From Paralichthys olivaceus (Eukaryota > Chordata > Actinopteri > Pleuronectiformes > Paralichthyidae): 64,000 nt of DNA. The translations under genes and the position numbers were made by a program. This document shows, piece by piece, positions 41,870 to 52,980 of this stretch. Each line of letters starts with the position of its first letter. Position 1 is the stretch's first letter. The stretch spans positions 13,684,682-13,748,681 of the forward strand of contig NC_091116.1 of assembly GCF_024713975.1 (NCBI RefSeq), read 5' to 3'. Below the pieces are notes generated by a model. The model was given only the letters and a program-made list of their open reading frames with translations. It had not been told where the DNA came from and ran no database searches.

Positions 41870-43769
41870 AGTTTAAGTGCGTGATTGTGCAAATGAATGT
41901 CTTTTTTGTTGAATTTCACAAAAATGTTATCGTGCGGTCAAAAAACATGATGTTTCCATTTAATGACAAACACTTGATCGATCGATAAACGAATCAGTTT
42001 GTCTTTAATCGACGTGAAACAAATGATCAGTCTTTTGACTCTGTTTCATTTCAATTAAGTTAAATAATTCATCATCAACTGACATAAACCGTCAGAAAAT
42101 AGTAGAACAATCACCTTTGTTCAAAAAACTGTTTAAAACTAAAAAATATTCAATATATAAAAACAAAAAAATCCCATTTCCTTTGGCATTTTTACTGGAA
42201 AGTATTGAAATGATTTATTAATTATTAGTATCTTGCCCTGAACAAAGTACCTTCAGAGTTCCGTCTACTTTATAAGAAATAATAATTATTAAGTATGAAT
42301 GTTTTTTGAGAATTGTTCATTTTGTCACATCTGGAGAGAAAAATGTGAAATCAAACGCCATCGAAGGCCGAGATCAAACCTCCACGTGCAGCCGCAGACG
42401 AATAAATCACCGCTGATCTCTGAGTGTGTTTCTATTGGCCGTCAACTCAACTGACTCACCCCTCTCTCTCTCTCTTCCTCTCTTCCTTCCTCTTCCTCGC
42501 TCAGCCCGACGAGCTGGAGGGCGTCCACACACACACCTTCAAGCTGAAGCCATTCAAGAAGGCCAAGAGCTGTGATATATGCAAGCAAGCCATCACCAAG
42601 GAGGGCCTCATCTGCAAAGGTGAGTGTCTGGGATGTTGAATCCGAGACGACGGGGAGATTAGACGAGTGATTTGTGGTCGGACGGAGGCCGGGTTGAATT
42701 CCAGGGCTGGAAATTCATTCATAAATATATTTTCTCCTGAAGGAATGAACAAGAACAACGGTAGAAAAAAGGAATTTACAGCAGGAATTCAGAAATGAAA
42801 TATGTGTTGATTCACCTGCAGGAAACTGGAAACTGCTCCACAGCTGCTCCAAGTGATCGGATTCAAAACCTTTTCAAATATTAGATCAACATGTTTTTCT
42901 TGAGCTTTTTTAATGTGAAACTGAGAAATGGAAGCAGGAACTGCAGCTGTGAGAGTTTCCTCTGCAGAACCGATGACAGATTCAATTTAAAAAGTGGAAT
43001 GTCACTCAGTGGAGCTCATAACTCCACCAACTGTCCCTTTAAATCAAGCTGCACCAAATTTCACGCATCATTCATAGATATCAGTGGAAATAAAAATTCC
43101 TGGATCCGCCCTATTGTCCAGATCCACGCCAGAATTTCATGAGTCCTTTCTGGCCCATGTTCCATTGTTCCACCGAGTTCCTAGAAATTATTTGGTAGTT
43201 TTTGCGTAATCCTGCTCACAAGAAAAACTTTTTTCTGAAAGAAAAGCTTTAGAGGTGTTGTTTTGCCTGAACAGTTTGAGCTAATGTCATAAATCGTCTC
43301 GTCTCGCTCTTGGACAGAAAGAATAATAGTACTTTTAAAAAAACTGCTCCTTTAATCTGTGCTTTAAAGTCTGAAAACAATATTGAGGCTGTAAATGAAT
43401 GTCTGTACTTTTCCTGGAGCAGCAGGAGGTTGTAGATAGAATAAAGATGCATGAACTAATACATGACATCAGCTCTCGGAGAGGTTTTAGCAGCAGTAAC
43501 TTTAAAGTATGTATTCTGCATCCTCTCTGTCCCTTGTGTTTGTATTGTGTTGTGCACGTACAGTATGAAGGTTTGTAGATTGTGTATCGGCTGTTTCAGC
43601 TTTAGTTTCTCCCCCCTCTTCCTCCCCCCAGGTTTAAGCCCCGGCCTCCCCCTCATTCTCTCTCACACGTTCCCGAGTCTAATTTTAGACAAAGCAAAGG
43701 TTTTATTGTTGCTCCAAGAAAAAGTCCGGGGGAAATTAACGTTGGCTGACTCCTGGCCATGAGCCTCAC

Positions 43770-43819
<50 letters not shown>

Positions 43820-45721
43820 CATCCCTCCGTCTTTCTCTCCTCTCTCCCGTTGTTTCTTTCTGATCTACAAACACAGCGTCCTGAGCTGACAGAGCGGGCA
43901 TGTGTGGGGCTTTGGCTGAGGATTTGCTGTTAAAATTAGCATGGCCGCTGCTGCTGCTGCTGCATTAGCCTAGATAAGAGAGAGAGAGGGGTGAGGGATG
44001 GAGTGAGGCAGAATAAAGAGAAGGAAGTCAGGGTTTAGGGGGAGATAGACGCAGGACACAAAGAGAGGAGAGTGCAGCACTGGAGAATTACTTTCGCTTT
44101 CATTCAGCGGTGTTGAAATGTAAATGTTAAAGTCGACCAGTTAAAAACCCAAAACTGTCAAACTGGAGCCTTTACTGTGTTCAGGGGCAAAACATCTGGA
44201 CACATGTTCGTCCTTCAGGGTTACCAGGAAGCGATGTCATGCACAAGCACCGCAGTGCCAAAAGTCAGTGTATCATATTGTGCAGAATGTGCTGGATGCA
44301 TAAGTCTGAAGGTGCAGAGCTATTTCCAGCTCTTCTGAAAACTCTCTGCAGCTCGTGCACGCTCCTGTTTTTTAACATGGGATGTGCTCTGCTCATCAAA
44401 CCGACAGGTTTGGCTTCAACAGTTAACACAACGAGGATTTACGTCACGTTAAACCCACAGCGACACACAGGCAGTTTAGAGAGCGAGGAGAAAAACGCAC
44501 AAACTCACAGATGCTGGTGAACAAGCTAATACACGCTCGGTCAGCGTCTTCATTCACAACCTCAGCTTTGCAAAGGAATCACAGATTGATCTTCACCGGA
44601 GGAACCGGGCGGCTGCAGCGAGCGAAGACAACAGATTTAAAGTCAAGGTCAAAGTGTCGTTGATTCAAGGATCACTACCACTGACCCTTGAAATGACCTT
44701 TCACTTTCGTAGGCAGGAGAAGTCACAGGCAACAAACCCTGTGCTATAACTGGTCAAACTCTTCTTCTGCTTTTCAACCTGATAGACGCTCGGTGGCAGA
44801 GTTTAGACATCACCATCTCACTTGAGTGCAACAGATCTCAGCAGCGTTCTTTGTTATAGAAACACGCTCAGGTCGGCAGGTTTGGAAATATAACGCTAGC
44901 TGCCAGACAACCAAGAGAAACTAGTTGTTTCCCCCTGTTTCCAGTCTTTGTGCTACGCTAAGCTAAGCACGGCTGCAGACTTATATTTAATAAACAGACT
45001 TGGTGCGATTCATTCTTCTCATTTAACCTTTCACTGTAACATGAAAGAGCTTATTTTACTTTTACCAAACACATCTCATCATACTGCCGCGTCGAATGAT
45101 AATTATTCAAATACAGAAGAAGCACTTTGAGTCAGTGAATATTAAGAAATTCAAAAAAGCTTTAAAGGTTTGTCACCTTCACTTCTCTGGCCACAGTGTT
45201 GGAAGTTGTTTCTGGTTTTATTTTCCCGTCGTTCTTTTCTTTGCTCTGCTCTTAAAATGAATCAGAGTGAGACGTCCTGTGGATAAGTGCGACTCATTAT
45301 CAGCGTATATAAACCTATATGAAGATAAAGATTCCCTCTGGTGCCACGTTGAAAGTATAATAACACGTGGGACGACTGGAATAACATCACAGAGCTCAAG
45401 TGCATTTTTAATGATTCAATAATAATCCTGGAATTTGCACAGATACGATCAAAACTTCACTTTTACTACGTCTGAGTCGAAACTCTGGGAATCAGAATCC
45501 AGCCTCAGACATGTGTTGGAATTCTCTGCAGCGTTAATGAATCAGCACCTCAGAATAATTTCCGGCGACCACCTCATCCATTTATCACCATCACACAAGT
45601 TTATACTTCAATTAACCGCAGTGTTTTTCTAACAGTCTCCCTCTCGTTAAGACCACCGGGGCAGTTCTTCAACTCTCTGGCTTCCACGCTGCAGTGACTT
45701 GTTGCTCATTCACTTGTTCTG

Positions 45722-45766
<45 letters not shown>

Positions 45767-46129
45767 GGGGACCACCCAGGTAGACAGTGAGGCAGCAGGT
45801 GAGCCGGGTCAAAGTGTCGTACCTGCAGCGACGCCTCTCGCTCTGTGGGTTCCCTGTGATGGTGTAAATATTCCCCTTGTGTCATTTTGACTCGTTCACA
45901 CGAGTCAAAGTTCAAGTGTGAAGAAGTAGAAGTGAATGAGTGTTTGCTCCATGTGGCCACGTGGGGGCAGCACCGCACCACGTTAGGGCCCAGTAGTGCC
46001 CAGAAACATTCCTCTTTTCTTTACCTGCAGAGTGTTTGTGTTCATGTTTGTGTATTTTTGTTGTGTCTGACGTTGTGTCTGTTTCCTGCAGCGTGCCGGT
46101 TGTCCTGCCATAAAAAATGTGAAGTGAAG
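26524..46129 (+). CDS. tns1: Tensin-1, N-terminal part of a long C1-domain isoform (partial)
   Basis: Three exons with compatible phases: 26524-26619 (32 aa, donor GTAAGA), 42505-42619 (38 aa + 1 nt) and 46092-46129. The first begins MARLNWCLAAVISWGKF in a good start context and is hydrophobic with two cysteines. Exons 2 and 3 encode PDELEGVHTHTFKLKPF and then a C1 zinc finger with spacing H-X12-C-X2-C-X10-C-X2-C-X4-H-X2-C (CDIC, CKAC, CHKKC). The last zinc-ligand cysteine (X7 further on) must come from a later exon not found here. Tensins link actin to integrins at focal adhesions; TNS1 and TNS2 long forms carry an N-terminal C1 before the PTP-C2 region. The wording fits TNS1 best in my memory, and TNS1 shares human chromosome 2q with CREB1. 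Another C1 protein is possible. Confidence 0.7.
28881..28894. promoter_or_regulatory. RFX X-box-like motif
   Basis: GTTTCC-AT-GGCAAC is an imperfect X-box with one base off the consensus, in a CpG-rich segment of the tns1 intron. Confidence 0.2.
29085..29640. repeat. Long CT-rich (polypyrimidine) tract
   Basis: About 550 bases nearly free of A and G runs, built from TCCT, CTTTCC and TTCCTTCC words. A similar shorter tract lies at 30030-30190. The open frame across it reflects composition, not coding. Confidence 0.9.
30262..30306. repeat. (TG)n microsatellite
   Basis: About 22 TG units. Confidence 0.97.
30733..30764. repeat. (AC)n microsatellite
   Basis: About 16 AC units. Confidence 0.97.
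31450..31570 (+). repeat. Fragment of interspersed repeat family A
   Basis: Contains the stretch ATTGATTTCTCAGAGAAGGA, then GGTATCTGTGAGTGTGTG, then GGCTGAGGTATGAGC. These match, from memory, the middle and end of the same fish repeat as at 24205 and 36130. Similarity to the other window copies is weaker than among those. Confidence 0.4.
32442..32522 (+). CDS. tns1: Possible alternative first coding exon of tns1
   Basis: ATG 32442 opens 27 codons that begin MPSVSLSLPSALAGRART, end in CLSCMFW, and stop exactly at a consensus donor (TGG/GTAAGA at 32523) in phase 0, the phase needed to join the exon at 42505. A GA-rich segment resembling a leader (about 32160-32290) lies upstream. Both candidate first exons are short and place cysteines and aromatic residues just before the junction (CFFP, CLSCMFW), which would suit membrane or lipid association. 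Splice-phase agreement has a one-in-three chance of arising randomly, so the call is tentative. Confidence 0.4.
35805..35990 (+). repeat. Fish interspersed repeat fragment (TTAATC/GATTAAT-rich type)
   Basis: GATTCTTTTCATTATTGATT and TTCCCCAAAGCTCATGGTGA followed by TCTTGTTTTGTCTGAACAAA follow the order of a repeat that I recall as very common in percomorph genomes. A diverged, possibly inverted piece is near 41970-42110. Confidence 0.5.
36130..36265 (+). repeat. Interspersed repeat family A, internally deleted copy
   Basis: Begins ACGCCAAGGAGGTTTTGTTT and jumps to CTAGTGAATATAAATGTGGT, shared with 24536-24555 apart from one base. The middle part present at 24205 is missing. Confidence 0.55.
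39821..39870. repeat. (GT)n microsatellite
   Basis: About 25 GT units followed by a T-run. Confidence 0.97.
40766..40850 (-). repeat. MITE-like fragment
   Basis: TTGGTCCGAGGAACCTTTCACACCTGAT is similar in wording, on the opposite strand, to the segment around 54897-54970 (GGTCCGAACCAGAACG, then CAGGTGTGAATAAG). Both look like remnants of one short inverted-terminal-repeat element. Confidence 0.35.
41453..41481. repeat. (CAT)n trinucleotide repeat
   Basis: About ten ATC/CAT units. It accounts for the serine and aspartate runs of open frames on the two strands. Confidence 0.95.
41809..41868. repeat. (GT)n microsatellite
   Basis: About 30 GT units. Confidence 0.97.
43020..43225 (-). repeat. 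Interspersed repeat family A, inverted copy
   Basis: Holds CTGGATCCGCCCTATTGTCC, TTTCATGAGTCCTTTCTGGC and AGTTTTTGCGTAATCCTGCT, the reverse complement of words in the copy at 24205. It shares the last segment with 10450-10545 in the same orientation. Confidence 0.6.
43768..43813. repeat. (CT)n(CTTT)n tract
   Basis: CT dinucleotides passing into CTTT tetranucleotides. Confidence 0.95.
44900..45045 (+). repeat. Fish interspersed repeat fragment (GCTAAGCTAAGC type)
   Basis: TTTCCAGTCTTTGTGCTACG followed by CTAAGCTAAGC matches a repeat that I recall as widespread in percomorph fish. A smaller relative (TTTATGCTAAGCTAAG) is at 22877-22892. Confidence 0.45.
45725..45764. repeat. (CA)n microsatellite
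   Basis: About 20 CA units. Confidence 0.97.
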
Positions 46130-49100
46130 GTAAGAAATGTTTTACTCACTATTATTATTATTATTAGTAGTAGTAGTAGTATATGAGAGCGTGCACACAT
46201 CAACACTGCCATGCACACATGCAGATTTCTCCATGCACACACACATTCAGGCTGATATACACACTTTTTAACACACTACTCAATAAGTTTCTGTTTCAGT
46301 ATTTATTTTTATTAGTGTTATGCAAATGTGGGGCATAGTGATGTCACAGGATGGCGTGGAACAATGTGGCGTTTGATCAGGTGTTTCAGCGGCTTCAGTG
46401 TTTTCTGTGCAGGAGAGGACGACCACAGAGTCCGTGCTTTTTAACTTTGCAGAACTTTTACATCCACACTGAAATATGAAATATGTCGTATTTAATGCAG
46501 AGCGACTGCTTCTACTGGAATCCAACAGGAATCCTGTCTCGTTAAAGTCCAAGTGTTTTTTATCATGTGACAAACCCTCAAACTCACAGTTTTATCACTT
46601 CAAAACCATTTTCCTGAATCAGAGTTCCGTTTATGGCGTGAAGCCCTTGTTGGTTTGGCTCGGTTGAACCCGTCATTAACGTCTCCGTGTAATGAAAACT
46701 CCACGTTCCAGGTTAAGTCCTGTTTCTCCGTGTTAACTCTTCATCTGTCTCAACATCCTGGTATTTTTACGTCTGAATCTCCTCTAACGGTTTGATGCTT
46801 CACCTCGTGCTCAGCGGCGTCCAATCAGAACACGGTCGTGGAGTTGTTACTCCCACGTCCCGTTCATCGTCCATCTTTATTTGTGGGCTAATCTATCCCA
46901 GGATTCTTTGCTCTTCCGATGGTTATGCATTTAAATTCAATTAACAGTTTACGGTACGTACGTTAAAAAACCAAGGAGCATGAAAACTTCCTCAGCATCT
47001 GCAGCACTGTTGCTAGGCGACAGGGCGGGACAAGCTGGTGATCCTCCGTCCACCAGAACCATCCCTTCAGGTTTCTCGTCCTTGAAGCTTCTGCTTCCTC
47101 CGCAGCTTTGTGTTTTTACCAGACACACGTAAACATGAGGAATCAAAAAAAAATCCGTCTTTGAGAAACTTTGGAATCGGACTTCACAAACAGTCAAGTG
47201 GCTTCATGAGGCCTCGTTCACCAGAGGAAGTCAAACAATCGTCGAATCTCACGTTCCACTTTTCCAGCTCGTCACAGTCGCACTCACCACATTTGATCCC
47301 GGTCTTAAGTGGAACGGGGCGACTAAATGAAAAGGAAGGAAGGGAGGAAAAGGGCGGAGGGGAAGAGCGCAGCAGGACTATTCTTAGTGGTTTTAGTTGT
47401 GACTGCAACGAGGAGAGAATGTTGAAACGTCTCCTTTCTCCTCTCCTCCCCTCTCCCCCTGATTCTTACTTACTCTCCCATTTTTCCCTAAAAACCATCC
47501 GTTAAAGCCGTCGCTCTGCCAGAACAATAAGCTGCATGTTCCCAAAGCATCTGAGGGGAAATCAAAAACCTCAAGAACCAGGCAGAGATATTTTGCGGCG
47601 GAATAATCGGGAGTAAGAATCATGAGTCATTCACTGGGCAGGAAATGTTTTGAAGGAGGAAGAGGATGAAGAGTATCTGAGAGGACGGGTGGATAAGTGA
47701 AAAGAGAGAAATTGTGATTTTATTATTTCCTCGTTGCCTCATCCCGACCAAACATTGACGTTGGCTCCGTCCAATCAAATGCCTCCTGAGTGAAAACAAA
47801 CAGGGTTGTAAAAGTGCGGAACAGTCGTCTCTGTGTGGATTCAGGCTCATTCCTTCATCTGACTCCACGTCGACCTCCGACAGTAAATTTGTTATGAAGC
47901 GTGAGGAGGTCGTCGCCTCGGCAGAGGTGAAGAAAACAGACTCGTTCATTTTTATGTGTTTATTGATCCAAGCTGCCGAAACTTCCTTTTCTTTATCGAC
48001 ACATTCAGGACAGAGGGTGTTAGGAAGGTGAATGATTTTAACATCTCATCGTTTTATTTAAGAAACAAGGAAAGTGACAAAGACTCGTTAACGGCGTCGT
48101 ATTTTTATAACTTGATGGTTAATTAAAGATGCAGTCGCGATTTATTTTGTGGTTTGTTACTCAGATGGTTATTTTCTCAAATCTCTACGTTTTTACGTAG
48201 AGATCAAGCCGCCGTTACCAAACAACAGCGGCTTTAGCAGAGTCATTTAGAGGAACTGCAACAACATGATAGAGTAAATGCTCATTTATTATTTTACGTA
48301 TAAAAAGAGAAATGTCCTTTTCAAACGATCATTTCACTTATCTCACCTTTGGAAAGACTTTCCCCACGTCCCTGTAACGTCGTGGTCAGTGTTTCCTTCC
48401 TCGGCCTCGTTCCGCTTCGCTCTGAGAACCCGTGACCACGTGCGTTCCATCATTAACATCCAGAAGACAAACGTGCAGTGATGTGGCTTTGACGAGGAAC
48501 GTCTCATCGTCTCTGGCTACTCTTTGTCTTCTGTTTTCCTTTCCGTCAAGCCGCAGCCGTCTCTGTGAGAACGAGTTGTTATTGGAGCCCAGAGAATGCT
48601 CGAACTCGGCGATGGACGCGTTCTCGTCCCGAGGCGTGCAGCAGACAGACTCTGGCGACCTCGCCGTGCTTGTTGTGGGTGTCTCTGTTGAGGCTTGTCG
48701 GGGCAGGGGTGTTGTGGCTGCGACTGAAATCTGTCCGTACACCCAAGTTGTGGTTTGGAGTCAGAGGCGTCTCTGTTCCACGTCCGTCTACTTGTACCTG
48801 ACTCCAGGCTGCGGCTTCTCCGGGGCACTTTCAGGCATGCTGGGGAAATTTGGGGCAATAAATCAGACAAGAAGATTTTGTATTTGACCTTAAATCTCTC
48901 AGATGCGGAAACCAGACTGTTGAACTCGCCAGAGAACATGTTCAAATCAAAACAGATCTCATCGTGCAAACTTTACTCTGAATTTTCCAGCTCAGAGCTT
49001 TTAATCTTCAAATGTGTGAGAAATAGTTAGTGACAAACTTTCTCTGTTTGTCCCGTTCCGTGGTGGGAAAGTTATTTATCATTTATTTGGGATCTCTCAC

Positions 49101-49411
49101 TGAAAACAGCTGCGTCACGTCGGTGAGTGAAAATAGTGATAAAAGCAAAACAATATGTTAAAAGAGGCTCAAAGTTTATCAGAGCTAAAGGGAAACATAC
49201 AGACCTGAACTTTCATTTTCTCTGGAATTGTTGCCGTTCGTTATCTTTCGCATTAAAACTAAATTTCGGTGTTGGTCTGATCGATTTTGATTTGTGCAAC
49301 GAATAAAGTTTTTTTAGATGAGATGAAAAATCTACTTTTTGTGTTTGTTTACGCAAAATTTAAATAAAGTTGGACTTCGGTGAGGAAGTAGAGCACCCTG
49401 GGAAACTGACA

Positions 49412-49437
49412 TGTCGTCCATCTTTATTTACTCTATG
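49412..49437 (+). repeat. Short shared repeat word, copy 2
   Basis: CGTCCATCTTTATTTACTCT matches 16101-16120 with one difference. It is probably part of a dispersed repeat. Confidence 0.4.
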
Positions 49438-52400
49438 ATTTGGTTATCGGTGGAGTCAGGGTCCTGGGTGATTGGCTAACAAAGAACAACTAACTAACGA
49501 GAACGAGCTGCTGCTGCTGACTGAAGCGTCGCTAGGCTTCATTTTCCTCCTCCTCATCTTCTATCTATGCGTGTCATCACCATGGCAACCCGCCTGCATT
49601 TCATGGTGGTTTCCTGCTGTTTTATGGGTGAACTCATCTCGGGTCGTCCCGCCGCCTGGATCCAGGCTCCAGTTTGGCACCGCTGCATCAGAACTATGCA
49701 AACAGATCCACCCAATCACATACCATCAGTATCCATGTCTGTGCTCTGGCGTTGACTGAGGAGCGCAGCGTCTGTGAGCGTTCTGTTCGCCCTCACCCTG
49801 CGTGGAAACAAGCCCTCATTACTCCTCATGATTTATCCCTGCATGTCTTGGAGGAGCCTCCTGGAATGCCGCTGCGGCGGTTTGTGCTCGGGTTGGACGA
49901 CGCAGGCGAGGTTTGGCAGGGGAAGGCAGGGCCGGAGGGGAATGATGGGAAGAGGTTGGACAAGACGAGCGAGAGAGAGAAGTTTGAATATTCCTCGTGT
50001 AAACAACGGTGCTGGAGAGGGTCGTCTGCTGCTGGCGTTGAAAAAACACTATTTACATGTTTGTGTTTTTCTCTGGATTCACTGCGGTTCTGTTTAACAT
50101 GCCGAGTGTGTCGCTGCTGCAACTCCACCTCTCCCACAAGATGAATGCATGCAAGTTCAGATTTGACAGTGCCGTGAAGGTATTTCAGTTTTTTACAGAA
50201 ACTGGAGTCTGGAACACTTCACTGAGCGTTCGACTACTAATTTCACAAACAAGTGAAGTGTGAGGAATCGATAGATGTTTGCAAGAGTTGGTGTTTCCCC
50301 TGAAAAATCCCAAACCAGGAGAAACTGTGTTTTAGATTCTGTTTACAAAGATGGATGTGGACTCCTGGTGCTGCATTCTGTGTAATGACCAGCAGAGGGT
50401 GACTCTTCTTACCAGATGATCCAGATGTTCGTAAAAACAAGAAGTGATTCTGACTGACCAGTTTTACTCTGGTCTAATAATAACAGTGAAGTTCAGCTCT
50501 CGTCGTCACCGTCACGTTTTTGTCCTGCGTGAGTCACAACTCGCTGTATCTCACGCTGCGGTCAGCTGGAGCCAAACAACACGCTGTCGCTTGTCCACTT
50601 CCTGTGGTTGTGGACATTCTTGGAGCGGGAGCGAAATGGGACGACTGAGATGTGAAGCGGTCCAGGAATAAAATCACAGAGGGTGTGAGGGATATGAAAA
50701 AGAAAGGAGGTTACTCCTGCTGATGCAAACAGCTGGTCGTCCTTTTACACCTCGTGCAGTAAACTTTCTATCCTCTGTTGTGCTTCCTCGTTGTTTTTTT
50801 TAGAAATAAAAAGTGCAGCCCTGTTGAGCAGCTCTGGTCACATGCTGCGTTTCTACTTTTAGATCTCATAGATCCTTTGTCGCACAGGAGAAAATCCTGG
50901 GGATGTTCTCGCTGTGAGGAGACTGAGATTCTCCCGTTTCATCTCTCGCTGCCTGAAATCAGCTCGCTCTTACATAATGTGAGTCTGAGCAGCTCCAGAG
51001 ACGGACGGAGGCCTCGTCTGAATTTAAACCCACTGTTTTCACTAACTGACTTTAAAGCTTTAAAGATTTCTTTGTCTCTCAGTGTATTCATGCACATTCC
51101 TATCTCAGAATAAGCAGGGCCAGGGTCGAGCTTTTTGCAGCCAGTCTTAATCTGCATCCTAACATGTGTGGATGTGTGACTTTAATTAGACCTCTGGCAA
51201 ATGACATGCTCCGTAAACTACAGCCCAGAAGCTCTTTAATATAACAAGAGCTGCAAACCCTTTTTACCTCATACTGTAAAACCCAGAACTATTTATATCG
51301 CTCTGTCCAAAGTTTTAGTTGCTAAATTTACTTTTTCCTCACCAGGCATCCATCACTCCCTTTTAAAAGTTTAGCAGAGGCCGTTTTCCTCCTGAGGTTC
51401 TCTGTTTTCATTCTGCTCCGTCTGCTGAGAGGAGAAAGTGCACGGAGCAAAACCACAATCCCAGTAAGACGTGCGTAGCAGCAAGGATGAGGAGCGTTCA
51501 AGAATGTTGGCACCGAAAAGAGAGCGAGCATCCAAGCATGAAAGTGAAAAAGGTAGAACAAGAGAGGGAGAGGTGGAGAGGTTGAGGGAGGCGGGGGGAG
51601 GGTGGGGGGGAGAGAATGATGAGACGCACACATAAACACACACACACGTTTGCCAAACCTCCTCATTCCTCAGCAGCCCTTCACAGAGGCGAGTCTGTTT
51701 CCCCGACGCAGGCACGTCACATCAGAGAGCGATCGCTGCACGTCTCCATGGTGACGCCCTCAGTGGCGTGGATGCAGAATGGGGAGATGGCTCTGGCAGA
51801 CAAACCGTACCGGCAGCGTAATAACCGGGTGCTGGCAGATGACTGATGGCCCAATTTACCTCAGTGTTCGTCTGGAGGTCAAGAGTCGAGTTCACCCCCA
51901 ACGTGTCCAAAACCCCAACGGGAGGTCGGCAAATGTTTTCCCGTCTGAGCGTTTTATCTGTGTGTGGATCACAGCTGCTGTCAACAGGTAGAACTGAACC
52001 AACTCCAAGGTTCCAGAGCCAACACGTCAGTATTTGTCTTTTAAACACATCGGAAAGAAGAAACTAAGATTCGTCTGGAAAACTTGGAAAAACAAACAAT
52101 TCTTTTTCTTTTTTTTTTACACATAACAAGGAGTTTTTGAGCTCATGTGTTAATGCATAGAACATAGACGATATAAAACATGAAATACTATTACTATACT
52201 TTACTATTACTTCATATTTATCTTCATAATGAACATTGTCAGTGTTTCCGGCCACAAAACGTGAATATTCACATTTTAAAAGTATCAGAAGGAAATAAAA
52301 ATATAAATATTCGTCTGGAAAAAATGAGAAAATCGAGGACTTACTTTTCTTTTTTTTCACACATTTAACTTTGCAGAGTGACCTGAACATTGAGGAGGTG

Positions 52401-52658
52401 ACGTTAACATCAGAATGAGCTACTGACAAATATGACCCGAGGAATTCATGGCAGCGTAAAGACACGAGAACAGAAACGCTCTTCTTCTTCTTCTTCTCTG
52501 TGTGTCAACAGCGACAAGGAGAGGGAGGCAGGGGTGAGACAGAGGGGAGAGAGAGAGAGAGAGAGGGAGGGATACAGTTACTGTCTGCCCCCGGATGGCT
52601 TTTGCTCTCTCGTTTTGGGTACCGGAATCATAATGAGCCCCAAGCCACTTTCTTGGCC

Positions 52659-52980
52659 TTATATAGCGTGTTTCAAAACTTCTTGGCAGTTGACGGGAGG
52701 AAGTGAAGCCAGAAGAATAAAGACTGGATCCTGGTGCAGACACACACACACACACACACACGGACCAGTTCAGTAGCTCTCTGGCACACGTTTGGGATTA
52801 CTGCTGTTGTTTTGAGTGTGAGAGGAGGAAGAAGAGGAGCAGGAGGAAGGCGTCTGTATCTGGTGCTCCCTCTCTTGCCCTCTTCCTCTCCTGGAGGGGG
52901 GTCTGAGGGCAGCGGGAATGCAGAGGTAGAGAGAAGACCGAGGGGGAGAGAGTGAGAGGAGAAGTGGCACTGGGCTGCAG
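52659..52980 (+). promoter_or_regulatory. Possible internal promoter with TATA box and leader exon
   Basis: TTATATAG at 52659-52666 is followed about 30 bases later by sequence that stays exon-like up to a donor (CTGCAG/GTAGGA at 52981). Tensin-1 genes use internal promoters for isoforms lacking the C1 domain, so this could be a leader for such a form. Nothing downstream in the window confirms it. Confidence 0.25.

Larger units (their letters stand above)
26620..42504 (+). other. tns1: tns1 first intron in view (15.9 kb)
   Basis: Almost all non-coding: pyrimidine-rich tracts, TG/CA microsatellites and repeat fragments (31450, 35805, 36130). One exon-like element (32442-32522) may be an alternative first exon. 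The long open frame at 28976-29746 is only a translated CT-rich tract. No independent gene is supported. Confidence 0.6.
42620..46091 (+). other. tns1: tns1 intron between the two C1-domain exons
   Basis: This 3.5 kb intron splits the C1 domain in phase 1. It contains repeat pieces (43020-43225, 44900-45045), a CT/CTTT tract (43768-43813) and an AC tract (45725-45764). No other exon is seen. Confidence 0.6.

Noticed and set aside
49472..49759. 95-codon plus-strand frame with a hydrophobic stretch
   Set aside because: One membrane-like segment only, no family resemblance, flanked by repeat sequence.
50390..50405. Another CTCF-like word (CCAGCAGAGGGTGA)
   Set aside because: Deviates at the key GGC positions; too weak to list as a site.
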